Shown here piece after piece: positions 11,200-19,570 of a DNA stretch of 64,000 nt. Source of the DNA: PALSA-693 sp963702305 (lineage in GTDB: Bacteria > Actinomycetota > Acidimicrobiia > Acidimicrobiales > Palsa-688); contig CAVPBX010000008.1 of assembly GCA_963702305.1 (NCBI GenBank), positions 62,001 to 126,000 on the forward strand. The letters run 5' to 3'. The notes beneath the pieces are model-generated. The model was not told the origin of the DNA, made no database searches, and saw only the letters and a program-made list of their open reading frames with translations. Position 1 is the first letter of the stretch, and each line of letters starts with the position of its first letter. Made by a program: the position numbers and the translations under genes.

Positions 11200-12143
11200 C
11201 CGTGCGGCAGCCCACCACCCACCGGCGCGCCGGGCTCCCCGCCCGGGTCGACATCTACGAGGTCGGACCCCGCGACGGCTTGCAGAACGAATCGACGATC
11301 ATCCCCGCGGCCACCAAGCTGGAATTCATTTCCCGCCTGGCGGCCGCGGGGCTGCGCACCATCGAAGCCACCAGCTTCGTATCCCCCAAGTGGGTGCCGC
11401 AGCTCGCCGACGCCGAGGTCCTTTTTCCCTTGCTGGACAAGGGCGCGGGGGTCCGCTACCCCGTCCTGGTCCCCAACCTCGCCGGCCTGGACCGGGCCCG
11501 CGCCGCCGGCGCCCGGCACGTCGCGGTGTTCGGCAGCGCCACCGAGAGCTTTGCCCGCCGCAATCTCAACCGCACGGTGGACGAGTCGCTCGACATGTTC
11601 GCCCCCGTCGTGGCCGGCGCCCGCCAGGACGGCATGTGGGTGCGGGCGTACCTGTCCATGTGCTTCGGCGACCCGTGGGAAGGGACCGTGCCCGTGGGCC
11701 AGGTGGTCGACGTCGCCGACCGCTTGATGGCCATGGGCGCGGAGGAGCTGAGCCTCGGCGACACCATCGGGGTGGCCACCCCCGGCCACGTCAGCGACCT
11801 GATCGGCGCCCTGGTCGGCGCGGGCATCCCGACGAGCGACCTGGCCGTCCACTTTCACGACACCTACGGCCAGGCCCTGGCCAACACCCTGGCGGCCCTC
11901 GAAGCCGGCATCACCACCTTCGACGCCTCCGCCGGCGGCCTCGGCGGCTGCCCGTACGCGGAGAGCGCCACCGGCAACCTGGCGACCGAGGACCTGGTCT
12001 GGCAGCTGCACGGATTGGGCATCGACACCGGCGTCGACCTGGACGCCCTGGTCAGCACCTCGGTGTGGATGGCGGAGCAGCTCGGCCGGCCCAGCCCCTC
12101 CAAGGTGGTGCAGGCGCTCGGGCCGCGGCCCGCCGGCGTATGA
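11196..12143 (+). CDS. mvaB: Hydroxymethylglutaryl-CoA lyase
   Basis: A 315-residue TIM-barrel lyase. It shows the E-V-G-P-R-D-G-L-Q-N-E substrate/metal motif near the N-terminus, V-H-F-H-D-T-Y-G with metal-binding histidines, and the catalytic Cys loop G-G-L-G-G-C-P-Y-A. It cleaves HMG-CoA to acetyl-CoA and acetoacetate, the last step of leucine catabolism after MCC and a methylglutaconyl-CoA hydratase. No hydratase gene is seen in this operon, so that step must be encoded elsewhere. The ATG overlaps the preceding stop by four bases (ATGA), and the gene overlaps the next in the same manner. Confidence 0.9.
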   Translation: MTVRQPTTHRRAGLPARVDIYEVGPRDGLQNESTIIPAATKLEFISRLAAAGLRTIEATSFVSPKWVPQLADAEVLFPLLDKGAGVRYPVLVPNLAGLDRARAAGARHVAVFGSATESFARRNLNRTVDESLDMFAPVVAGARQDGMWVRAYLSMCFGDPWEGTVPVGQVVDVADRLMAMGAEELSLGDTIGVATPGHVSDLIGALVGAGIPTSDLAVHFHDTYGQALANTLAALEAGITTFDASAGGLGGCPYAESATGNLATEDLVWQLHGLGIDTGVDLDALVSTSVWMAEQLGRPSPSKVVQALGPRPAGV

Positions 12144-13300
12144 CCACCACCCTGAGCGCCGAGCACGAGGAGCTGCGCGCCACCGTCGAGCGGTTCGCCC
12201 GCCAGGAGGTCGCCCCAGTCATCGGCGAGCTGTACGAGCGGGAGGAGTTCCCGTATCAGATCGTGGCCCAGATGGGGAAGATGGGCTTGTTCGGCCTGCC
12301 GTTCCCCGAGGAGTACGGCGGGATGGGCGGCGACTACTTCGCCCTGTGCCTGACCCTCGAGGAGCTGGCGCGCGTCGACTCGTCGGTTGCCATCACCCTG
12401 GAGGCCGGCGTGGGCCTCGGGGCCATGCCGATCTACCGGTACGGCACCGAGGCGCAGAAACAGGAGTGGCTGCCCCGGCTGTGCGCCGGCACCATGCTGG
12501 GTGCGTTCGGGCTCACCGAGCCGGGCGGGGGCTCCGATGCGGGCGGGACCCGGACCACGGCCCGCCTGGAGGATGGGGAGTGGGTGATCAACGGGACCAA
12601 GTCGTTTATCACCAACTCTGGGACCGACATCACCGGCCTGGTCACGGTCACCGCGGTCACCGGCCGGGGAGACGGCGGCCGGCCGGAGATCTCCGCCATC
12701 ATCGTGCCGGCCGGCACGGCCGGGTTCACGGTGTCGGCGAAGTACTCGAAGGTGGGGTGGCTGGCATCCGACACCCGGGAGCTGTCGTTTTTGGACTGCC
12801 GGGTGCCTTCGGCCAACCTGCTGGGGGAGGTGGGCCGGGGCTACGCCCAGTTCCTGCGGATCCTCGACGAGGGGCGCATCGCCATCGCCGCCCTGTCGGT
12901 CGGCCTGGCCCAAGGGTGCATCGACGAATGCCTGCGCTACGTCGACGAGCGCGAGGCCTTCGGGCACAAGATCAGCGAGTACCAGGTGCTGCAGTTCAAG
13001 CTGGCGGACATGGAGGCCCGGACCCATGTGGCCCGGCTGGCGTACTACGACGCCGCGGCCCGGCTCATGGCAGGCCTGCCCTTTAAGAAGGAGGCCGCCA
13101 TCGCCAAGCTGGTAGCGTCCGACGCGGCGATGGTGAATGCCCGGGAGGCGACCCAGATCTTCGGCGGGTACGGGTTTATGAACGAGACCCCCGTGGGCCG
13201 CTTCTACCGCGACGCCAAGATCCTCGAGATCGGCGAGGGGACTTCGGAGGTCCAGCGCACGCTCATCGCCCGGGAGCTGGGGCTGCCGGCCCGGACGTAG
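12140..13300 (+). CDS. Acyl-CoA dehydrogenase of the leucine/branched-chain operon
   Basis: A 386-residue flavin acyl-CoA dehydrogenase: F-G-L-T-E-P-G-G-G-S-D near residue 130, the W/GWLASDTREL flavin region, and the C-terminal E-G-T-S-E-V-Q-R. Position last in an MCC/HMG-CoA lyase operon suggests isovaleryl-CoA dehydrogenase. However, the glutamate in EGTSE is the catalytic base of butyryl- and medium-chain-type enzymes; human-type isovaleryl-CoA dehydrogenases have Ala there (GAGTSE) and use a Glu elsewhere. The substrate may therefore be another short or 2-methyl-branched acyl-CoA. ATG 12140 overlaps the HMG-CoA lyase stop (ATGA). Confidence 0.85.
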   Translation: MTTTLSAEHEELRATVERFARQEVAPVIGELYEREEFPYQIVAQMGKMGLFGLPFPEEYGGMGGDYFALCLTLEELARVDSSVAITLEAGVGLGAMPIYRYGTEAQKQEWLPRLCAGTMLGAFGLTEPGGGSDAGGTRTTARLEDGEWVINGTKSFITNSGTDITGLVTVTAVTGRGDGGRPEISAIIVPAGTAGFTVSAKYSKVGWLASDTRELSFLDCRVPSANLLGEVGRGYAQFLRILDEGRIAIAALSVGLAQGCIDECLRYVDEREAFGHKISEYQVLQFKLADMEARTHVARLAYYDAAARLMAGLPFKKEAAIAKLVASDAAMVNAREATQIFGGYGFMNETPVGRFYRDAKILEIGEGTSEVQRTLIARELGLPART

Positions 13301-13309
13301 GGGGTCGCC

Positions 13310-13379
13310 GGGGCTGGCCGGCGGGGCTGGCCGGCGGGCACCGGCCGGCGGGGGCCGGCCGGCGGGGCCGGCGCCGGCC
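13310..13379. repeat. Five imperfect copies of a 13-16 bp GC-rich unit
   Basis: Two exact copies of GGGGCTGGCCGGC (13310-13322, 13323-13335) are followed by three degenerate copies ending in GGCCGGC or GCCGGCC up to 13379. The array fills the gap between the convergent acyl-CoA dehydrogenase and RNHCP genes. Each copy contains GCCGGC and can fold on itself, so it may serve as a terminator or arise by slippage. Confidence 0.7.
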
Positions 13380-13386
13380 AGACACC

Positions 13387-13770
13387 TCAGAGGTGCCTGA
13401 GGCGCTCCAGCGGGAAGGGCGGCTGCGCCAGGGGGCGGACCGCCAGGCGGAGTAGCAGCAGCGGATTGTCATCCGCGGCGGTGCGGTTGAGGTGGACCTC
13501 GCCGCACCCGAGGCAGCGATGGACGAGCACCCACTCGCCGGCGCCCCGGACCGTGATGGCGATCGGCTCCATGGACGCGCCGCAGTCAGCGTCGCGGTCG
13601 CCGGGGACGTCGTCGTCCAGGTGACAGCTCCACAAGCACCCGGGGCAGTGGTTGCGGTGGGTGGTTCCCGGCGCCTCGAGTGGCACGTCGAGCTGGCAAT
13701 GCCGGCAGCGGAAGGACCCGCCGTTGCGAGGGCGCGCTGCACGGCGCGCCCGATGGTATGGGTTGGACAA
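13387..13770 (-). CDS. RNHCP-domain zinc-ribbon-like protein
   Basis: A 127-residue protein with the signature R-N-H-C-P-G-C-L (residues about 38-45) that names the RNHCP family, plus an upstream F-R-C-R-H-C pair and a downstream H-R-C-L-G-C-G-E pair. The paired cysteines suggest zinc binding. The family's role is unknown; members are small stand-alone proteins common in actinobacteria and firmicutes. The start is TTG 13770, decided by a GGAGGTCC ribosome-binding site a few bases upstream. No operon partner: the next gene on its strand lies over 300 bp upstream. Confidence 0.8.
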   Translation of the reverse strand: MSNPYHRARRAARPRNGGSFRCRHCQLDVPLEAPGTTHRNHCPGCLWSCHLDDDVPGDRDADCGASMEPIAITVRGAGEWVLVHRCLGCGEVHLNRTAADDNPLLLLRLAVRPLAQPPFPLERLRHL

Positions 13771-13983
13771 GGCAGGACCTCCGAGAAAGGCGAACAGGAC
13801 CGTGAGCCCGGACAGCTAGGTCCGGGATGAGCGGCGTCGCGTCTCGGAGGCGGGGGTCAGCCGGCCGCGAGGCGCGACGCGAGGACGCTCGTGGACACGG
13901 CCATCGGTCACCACCTCTCGTCAGTGCGTTGGGGCCGCCTCGGTGGCGGCGTCTTGGAGTACACCCGGGAAGGCCGGACTCGT

Positions 13984-14000
13984 CAAGCGATTATCGCTTG
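13984..14000. promoter_or_regulatory. Perfect 8+1+8 palindrome
   Basis: CAAGCGAT-T-ATCGCTTG is a perfect 17-bp odd palindrome and is AT-richer than its surroundings. It lies in the 309-bp gap 13771-14079, 214 bp upstream of the RNHCP start and 80 bp past the serine hydrolase stop. Form and length fit a dimeric repressor site, but no cognate regulator is identified. Apart from this site, the hairpin at 14036-14050 and the RNHCP ribosome-binding site, I see nothing else in this gap. Confidence 0.5.
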
Positions 14001-14035
14001 GTGCGCTGTACTGCCCGCTGATCGAGCCCACCACC

Positions 14036-14050
14036 GGGACCCGAGGTCCC
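14036..14050 (-). terminator. Hairpin after serine hydrolase gene
   Basis: GGGACC-CGA-GGTCCC, a perfect six-base stem with a three-base loop, 30 bases past the stop codon of the minus-strand serine hydrolase gene. No U-tract. Confidence 0.4.
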
Positions 14051-14079
14051 CCGCAACGACTGAGCCGTGGGGGCGCCCG

Positions 14080-15306
14080 CTAGTCGACGATGGCCGGATA
14101 GACCAGCGCCTTCAGCTGGCCCCGGAAGTTGAAGGTCCCCGAGGGCAGGAGTTGGGTCATGAACACCACGATCAGCTCCTCGGCGGGATCCACCCAGAAG
14201 ACGGTGGACGCGGCGCCGCCCCACATGTACTCGCCGCCCGAGCCGATCACGCCGGTCTGCGCCGGCCCCTGGCTGACCGCCATGGTCAAGCCGAACCCCA
14301 TGCCATCGAAACCCACCTCGCCGTACCCACCTGCCAGGGCGAAGTCCCCCAGTTGTCCCCCGCCCGGGAGGTGGTTGACGGTCATCAACTCCACCGTCTT
14401 GCGGCCGAGGATACGCCGACCTTCGATCTCGCCGCCCCCGAGGAGCATCTGACAGAAGCGCACGTAGTCGGCGGTTGTGGATACCAGCCCACCCCCGCCG
14501 GAGAGGAAGCTGGGCGGGGTCAGGTAGGGGCTGGCCGCGGGGTCGTCGACCAGGACCAATTCCTTGTGGGAGTTGCGGGCGTAGCTGCCGGCGAACCGGC
14601 CGACGTCGGCTTCGGGCACCGAGAACGCGGTGTCGGACATGCCAAGGGGCCCGAGGACTTCGGTGGCGAGGTACTCGTCGAAACGCCGGCCCGAGAGGAT
14701 CTCGACCAGGCGGCCGCACACGTCGATGCCGAGCGAGTACAGCCATCGGGTCCCGGGGTGAAAGCGCAGCGGCGAGTCGGCCAGCCGGGACACCATGGTC
14801 TCCAGATCCCGGTCGAAGCGGACGGACGGCGCCGTGCCGCGGTCGCCGATCGGACCCAGGTCGAGATCGGCGTTGTCCCGGCCATAACCGATTCCGGCCA
14901 TGTGCATGAGCAGGTCCCGGATCTCCATGGGCCGCGCCGGCTCGACCAGACGCCGGGAGCCGTCCGGTGAGTCTTCGGCGACCTTGAGATCCTGCCATTC
15001 GGGGATCAGCCGCGAGACCGCGTCGGTCAGCTGGAATTGACCTTGCTCGTACAACGACATCAGGGCCACGCCGGTGATCGGCTTGGTCATGGAATAGATC
15101 CGCCAGATGGTGTCTGCTGATACCGGCACCTGTCGCTCCCGATCGGCGTAGCCCAGCGAGGAGAAATGGGCCAGGCTCCCCCGGCGCAGCACCGCCACCT
15201 GGCAGCCGGCGATCTTGCCTGGCTCGATATAACGGGTGCGCAGGTGGTCGTCGAGGCGCGAGAGCCGCCCCGCATCCATCCCGGCGGCGTCGGCGTCAAC
15301 TTTCAT
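14080..15306 (-). CDS. Serine hydrolase, beta-lactamase/EstB family
   Basis: A 408-residue protein of the class C beta-lactamase/penicillin-binding-like family. The S-x-x-K motif is S-M-T-K (Ser72, Lys75), and the second-motif tyrosine appears in L-Y-S-L-G-I-D; a His/Gly-rich GGGEYMWGGAAST segment near the C-terminus takes the KTG place. Many such proteins are esterases (EstB) rather than antibiotic-resistance enzymes. No signal peptide is visible, so it is probably cytoplasmic. I chose ATG 15306; a TTG four codons upstream is possible. Unlinked to its neighbours except the TetR regulator upstream on the same strand. Confidence 0.8.
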   Translation of the reverse strand: MKVDADAAGMDAGRLSRLDDHLRTRYIEPGKIAGCQVAVLRRGSLAHFSSLGYADRERQVPVSADTIWRIYSMTKPITGVALMSLYEQGQFQLTDAVSRLIPEWQDLKVAEDSPDGSRRLVEPARPMEIRDLLMHMAGIGYGRDNADLDLGPIGDRGTAPSVRFDRDLETMVSRLADSPLRFHPGTRWLYSLGIDVCGRLVEILSGRRFDEYLATEVLGPLGMSDTAFSVPEADVGRFAGSYARNSHKELVLVDDPAASPYLTPPSFLSGGGGLVSTTADYVRFCQMLLGGGEIEGRRILGRKTVELMTVNHLPGGGQLGDFALAGGYGEVGFDGMGFGLTMAVSQGPAQTGVIGSGGEYMWGGAASTVFWVDPAEELIVVFMTQLLPSGTFNFRGQLKALVYPAIVD

Positions 15307-15432
15307 GTGGTCCCCCAATCCCCAACCGTTCGGCGACGACGCTACCGCGACCGGCGCACCGCATCATCGAGGCGGCCGCCTTCGAGGACGCTTCTCCCTA
15401 CGGTCAGGTCACTGACGCGGTGCTGGTGCCGC

Positions 15433-15990
15433 TCATCGTGACGTGGCACTGAGGACCAGCTGTTCCAACTCCTCGAACACGGCGGCCACCAACTCCGGGG
15501 GGGCCGGACGGCGCAGCTGCTGAATGCCGACGAGGAGGCTCAGGGAGATGGTCGCCAGGGTGGCGGCCCGAGGCTCGGGAACACCGGCTGCCAGGCACGA
15601 TTGGTGGAGATGCTCCTCACGACTGGTGTCGACGCGCGCTTGGACCGCGGCGACGGCCGGATCGTGCGAGCTCCAGGCCCGGATGGCCGCTTCGGCGCCG
15701 TGCGGCAGACCGACGGCGATGTTCTTGAGCACCGTGATGCGCGCAATCGGGTCCTCGACCGACTCCGAGATGCGGATCAGCCGGGAGGCGTGCTCGGTCG
15801 CCCAGTACTCGAGCAGGGCGGCCACGAAGTCCGAACGGCCCCGGAAGTGGTGGTAGAACGACCCTTTCGTCACTTGGAGCCGGGCGCACAGGGCGGTGAT
15901 CGTCACGCCCGACGGCCCCTCCTGGCCCAGGATGTCCATCGCCGCCGCGAAGTACGAGGCCCGGCTGCGATTCTCCGTCGGGCCGGACAC
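15433..15990 (-). CDS. TetR-family transcriptional regulator
   Basis: A 185-residue regulator with an N-terminal TetR helix-turn-helix (I-T-A-L-C-A-R-L-Q-V-T-K-G-S-F-Y-H-H-F around residues 31-49) and a divergent ligand-binding C-terminal part. It lies 127 bp upstream of, and on the same strand as, the serine hydrolase gene, which may be its target or merely its neighbour. GTG start. The ligand is unknown. Confidence 0.85.
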   Translation of the reverse strand: MSGPTENRSRASYFAAAMDILGQEGPSGVTITALCARLQVTKGSFYHHFRGRSDFVAALLEYWATEHASRLIRISESVEDPIARITVLKNIAVGLPHGAEAAIRAWSSHDPAVAAVQARVDTSREEHLHQSCLAAGVPEPRAATLATISLSLLVGIQQLRRPAPPELVAAVFEELEQLVLSATSR

Positions 15991-16023
15991 GACCCGGCAC
16001 CGTACCCTACGCCGCGGTATGTC

Positions 16024-16074
16024 GGGGCCCGGTGCCAGCGGGGGCCCGGTGCCAGCGGGGGCCCGGTGCTAGCG
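16024..16074. repeat. Three tandem 17-bp repeats overlapping the cysQ stop
   Basis: GGGGCCCGGTGCCAGCG occurs exactly at 16024-16040 and 16041-16057, and with one change (c to t) at 16058-16074. The third copy contains the cysQ stop codon (16069-16071 on the minus strand). Slippage or a terminator-like role are both possible. Confidence 0.85.
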
Positions 16075-16797
16075 GTACGGGCGCAGCGCCGCCAGCAGCG
16101 GCGCGGCCAGATACGGTCGGCAGATCAGCAAATCGGGCAGGTAGGGATGGGGTTGGTTGTAGAGCAGCGGCGAGCCGTCGATCCGCGAGGCGTGCAGCCC
16201 GGCCGCCCGGGCCACCCCGACCGGCGCGGCCGAGTCCCATTCCCACTGCCCGCCCGAGTGCAGGTAGCCCTCGGCATCCCCCCGCACCACCGCCATGGCC
16301 TTGGCGCCGGCCGAGCCCATGGCCGCCACCTCGCCGCCCACCGCGGCGGCCACGGCGGGGGCCCACGCCGGCGGCCGGCTGTCGCTGACCAGCAAGCGGA
16401 GCCGCTCCGTCGTCGTGTCCGGCAGCCGCGGCGGCGGATCGGTGGCGAAGACCTCGCCGGTCGCCGGCATCGCCACCGCCGCAGCCGCGATCCCGACGCC
16501 GGCCTGCCACAGCGCCACGTGCACCGCCCAGTCATCGCGGCCGGGCATGGCGAACTCCCGGGTCCCGTCGAGCGGATCGATGATCCAGACCCGGGTCGCG
16601 GCCAGGCGCGCCGGGTTGTCGGTCGACTCCTCGGAGAGGACCGCATCGTCGGGTCGGGCCTCGGCCAGCCGGGCCAGCAGCCACTCATTGGACTCCACGT
16701 CGCCCCGTTTGCCGTCGGCGCCCTCGGCCCGAATCGTCAGCAGCAGCTCCCCCGCCGCCCGGGCCAGATCGGCGGCCAGGCGGGCGTCTGAGGTCAA
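16069..16797 (-). CDS. cysQ: 3'(2'),5'-bisphosphate nucleotidase CysQ
   Basis: A 242-residue inositol-monophosphatase-fold enzyme with the metal motif D-P-L-D-G-T-R-E-F and C-terminal W-E-W-D-S-A-A-P, as in CysQ. It removes the 3' phosphate of PAP or PAPS, preventing accumulation during sulfate activation and assimilation. Its TTG start overlaps the cysNC stop codon (TTGA), so it is translationally coupled to the sulfate-activation genes, which supports CysQ rather than an inositol phosphatase. The upstream E-E-S-T motif replaces the usual metal-binding Glu-Glu pair. Confidence 0.88.
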   Translation of the reverse strand: MTSDARLAADLARAAGELLLTIRAEGADGKRGDVESNEWLLARLAEARPDDAVLSEESTDNPARLAATRVWIIDPLDGTREFAMPGRDDWAVHVALWQAGVGIAAAAVAMPATGEVFATDPPPRLPDTTTERLRLLVSDSRPPAWAPAVAAAVGGEVAAMGSAGAKAMAVVRGDAEGYLHSGGQWEWDSAAPVGVARAAGLHASRIDGSPLLYNQPHPYLPDLLICRPYLAAPLLAALRPYR

Positions 16798-18641
16798 CCG
16801 TCCAGCCGGGCGATGACCCAGTCGGCCATGGCGGATGGACTGCCGTGTCCGGGCCGGAGCACCAGGTCGGGATGGGTGGGCGCCTCGTAAGGGTCGTCAA
16901 CGCCGGTGAATCCGGTGATCTCACCGGCTCGGGCCTTGGCGTACATGCCCTTGGGATCGCGCGCCTCGCAAATATCCAACGGGGTGTCGACGAACACCTC
17001 CACGAAACGCAGCCCCGCCGCCAGATGGGCGGCCCGGACCCGGTCGCGATCGGCCTGATAGGGGCTCACCAGCGACACCACCGCCACCAACCCGGCGTCC
17101 GCGAACAGCCGGGCGACTTCGCCCACCCGACGGACATTCTCCGTCCGGTCGGTGGCGCTGAAACCCAGGTCGGCATTGAGCCCATGCCGTAGATTGTCGC
17201 CGTCGAGCAGATAGGCGGGGCGGCCGGCGGCCACCAGCTTCTGTTCCACCTCTACCGCGACGGTCGACTTCCCCGAACCCGACAACCCGGTGAGCCACAC
17301 CGTGACCCCTCGCCCGGCGCGCTCCTCACGCCGCACCGCGTTGGCGTGCCAAACCACGTTGCTGACGTTGGCCTGCTCGGCGCCCACGATCATCCCGGCG
17401 GCCACGGTGTCGTTGGTGGCCGGGTCGACGAGGATGAAGCCGCCGGTGAACCGATTGCGCCGGTAGGGGTCGAACATCAGGGGGGCCTGCGTCCGCAGGC
17501 GGACCCGGCCGATCTCGTTGAGGGACAAGGCCATCGCCGTCTCGTCCCGATGCAGGGTGTTGACGTCGAGGCGGTAGTCGAGGTGCTCCACCCGGGCCAC
17601 CACCGAGCGGGTGGTGTGCAGCACCTTGTAACGGGACCCGGCGGCAAGAGAGGACCGATCGGAAAACCAGCACACCATGGCGTCGATGTCCTGGCCTACA
17701 AAAGGCCGATTGTGGGGCCGGCAGATCATGTCGCCCCGGCCGATGTCGAGGTCGTCGGCCAGCCGTAGGGTCACCGCTTGCGGCGGAAAGGCCTCGGTCA
17801 GGGCCTCGCCGCCCGGGCCCCGCACCTCCGCCACCTTGGAGGTGAAGCCTGACGGCAGCGCCACCACCTCGTCACCGGGCTTGAAGATGCCGCCGGCGAC
17901 GGTACCGGCGTAGCCGCGGTAGTCGTGCAGGTCGTGATCGGTGCCGCGCTGGGGGCGGATGACGTACTGGACGGGGAAGCGGGCGTCGATGAGGTTGCGG
18001 TCCGAGGCGATGTGGACGTCCTCGAGATGGTGGAGGAGCGGCGTGCCTTCGTACCAGGACATGTTGGCGCTGCGCCCGACGATGTTGTCGCCGTGCAGGG
18101 CCGACATGGGGATGAACGTGAGGTCGTGGACCTCCAGCTTCATGGCGAAGCTGCGGAACTCGTCCCGGATCTGCTCGAAGCGGTCGGACGACCAGTCGAC
18201 CAGGTCCATTTTGTTGACGCAGACGACAAAGTGGGGGATGCCCAGGAGGCTGGCGATGAAGGCGTGCCGGCGGGACTGTTCGAGCACCCCGTTGCGGGCG
18301 TCGATGAGGATGAGGGCCAGGTCCGCGGTGGACGCCCCGGTGACCATGTTGCGGGTGTACTGGATGTGGCCGGGGGTGTCGGCGATGATGAACTTGCGGC
18401 GGGGGGTGGCGAAGTATCGGTAGGCGACGTCGATGGTGATGCCCTGCTCGCGCTCGGCGCGCAGCCCGTCGGTGAGCAGGGCCAGGTTGGTGTAGCCGTC
18501 GCCCCGCTCCCGGCTGGTTCTCTCGACGGCGTCGAGCTGGTCCGAGAAGATGGACTTGGAGTCGAAGAGCAGCCGCCCGATCAGCGTCGACTTCCCGTCG
18601 TCCACGCTGCCCGCCGTGGCGAGGCGGAGCAATTCGGTCAT
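16794..18641 (-). CDS. cysN/cysC: Bifunctional sulfate adenylyltransferase subunit 1 / adenylylsulfate kinase
   Basis: A 615-residue fusion. The N part (about 1-440) is an EF-Tu-like GTPase: S-V-D-D-G-K-S-T (P-loop, 12-19), D-T-P-G-H, and N-K-M-D. The C part (about 441-615) is APS kinase with G-L-S-G-S-G-K-S-T and the D-P-K-G-M-Y-A-K-A-R motif. With CysD it makes APS from ATP and sulfate, driven by GTP, then phosphorylates it to PAPS. I chose ATG 18641, which overlaps the cysD stop; the frame is open further upstream, but only as antisense-type sequence inside cysD. Confidence 0.93.
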   Translation of the reverse strand: MTELLRLATAGSVDDGKSTLIGRLLFDSKSIFSDQLDAVERTSRERGDGYTNLALLTDGLRAEREQGITIDVAYRYFATPRRKFIIADTPGHIQYTRNMVTGASTADLALILIDARNGVLEQSRRHAFIASLLGIPHFVVCVNKMDLVDWSSDRFEQIRDEFRSFAMKLEVHDLTFIPMSALHGDNIVGRSANMSWYEGTPLLHHLEDVHIASDRNLIDARFPVQYVIRPQRGTDHDLHDYRGYAGTVAGGIFKPGDEVVALPSGFTSKVAEVRGPGGEALTEAFPPQAVTLRLADDLDIGRGDMICRPHNRPFVGQDIDAMVCWFSDRSSLAAGSRYKVLHTTRSVVARVEHLDYRLDVNTLHRDETAMALSLNEIGRVRLRTQAPLMFDPYRRNRFTGGFILVDPATNDTVAAGMIVGAEQANVSNVVWHANAVRREERAGRGVTVWLTGLSGSGKSTVAVEVEQKLVAAGRPAYLLDGDNLRHGLNADLGFSATDRTENVRRVGEVARLFADAGLVAVVSLVSPYQADRDRVRAAHLAAGLRFVEVFVDTPLDICEARDPKGMYAKARAGEITGFTGVDDPYEAPTHPDLVLRPGHGSPSAMADWVIARLDG

Positions 18642-19552
18642 CAGAAGTACCCCTCCTTCTTGCGGTCTTCCATGCCGGCCTCGGAAATGCGGTCGTCGGC
18701 GCGGGTCGCCCCCCGCTCGGTGAGCCGGGAGGCCGCCACCTCGGCCACGACCTGCTCCGCGGTGAACGCCGCGGACTCGACGCAACCGGTGCAGGTGGCG
18801 TCGCCAATGGTCCGGAAGCGCACGGTGGACTCGAACGCTTCCTCGCCATCCATGAGGGTCACGAACGGCGACACCGCCAGCAGCATGCCGTCCCGCTCGA
18901 AGACCTCCCGCCGGTGGGCGTAGTACAGGGACGGCAAGGCGATGTCCTCGTCGAGGATGTACTGCCAGATGTCCAGCTCGGTCCAGTTGGACAACGGGAA
19001 CACCCGGATGTGCTCGCCTTTGCGGTGGAAACCGTTGTACAGGTTCCACAGCTCCGGGCGCTGGTTGCGCGGGTCCCACTGGCCGAATTCGTCGCGGAAG
19101 CTGAACACCCGCTCCTTAGCCCGGGCCTTCTCCTCGTCCCGGCGGGCTCCGCCGAAGACGGCGTCGAAGCGCTGTTCCTGGATGGCCCGCAGCAGGGTCA
19201 CCGTCTGAAGGCGGTTGCGGCTGGCCCGGGGGCCCGTCTCCTCCACCGCCCGGCCGGCGTCGATGTCGTCCTGCACCCGGCTCACCACCAACCGGACCCC
19301 CAACTGGGCCACGGTCGCGTCCCGGAAGGCGATGACCTCGTCGAGGTTGTGCCCCGTGTCCACGTGCATCACCGGGAAGGGCAGCGGGGCCGGCCAAAAG
19401 GCCTTGGCCGCCACGTGGAGCATGACCACCGAGTCCTTCCCGCCGGAGAAGAGCAGGACTGGGCGCTCGAACCCGGCCGCCACCTCCCGGAAGATGTGGA
19501 CCGCCTCGGCCTCCAGGGCGCGCAGGTGGGAGAGCTCGTAGGTAGTGGTCAT
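18641..19552 (-). CDS. cysD: Sulfate adenylyltransferase subunit 2
   Basis: A 303-residue PP-loop ATP pyrophosphatase. The S-G-G-K-D-S loop lies near residue 35, and L-R-R/W-E-Y/F family segments follow (S-N-W-T-E-L-D-I-W-Q-Y). It adenylates sulfate in complex with the GTPase CysN. First gene of the cysD-cysNC-cysQ operon; the stop overlaps the cysNC start. The C-terminal R-x-T-E-R-G-A-T-R-A-D-D and the final KKEGYF are the standard CysD ending. Confidence 0.93.
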   Translation of the reverse strand: MTTTYELSHLRALEAEAVHIFREVAAGFERPVLLFSGGKDSVVMLHVAAKAFWPAPLPFPVMHVDTGHNLDEVIAFRDATVAQLGVRLVVSRVQDDIDAGRAVEETGPRASRNRLQTVTLLRAIQEQRFDAVFGGARRDEEKARAKERVFSFRDEFGQWDPRNQRPELWNLYNGFHRKGEHIRVFPLSNWTELDIWQYILDEDIALPSLYYAHRREVFERDGMLLAVSPFVTLMDGEEAFESTVRFRTIGDATCTGCVESAAFTAEQVVAEVAASRLTERGATRADDRISEAGMEDRKKEGYF

Positions 19553-19570
19553 AGGCGCCCGACAGGCTAC

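Noticed and set aside
13827..14021. 64-codon plus-strand frame in the 13771-14079 gap
   Set aside because: Arg/Gly-rich composition with no ribosome-binding site; the palindrome and hairpin explain the region better.
15386..15452. Short plus-strand protein-like stretch (RIIEAAAFEDA... ending VTWH)
   Set aside because: About 20-30 codons, overlaps the TetR 3' end, has no ribosome-binding site or full domain. Possibly a decayed fragment, but not supportable.
18642..19079. N-terminal extension of CysN
   Set aside because: It lies inside cysD in another frame; the conserved GTPase starts at ATG 18641.
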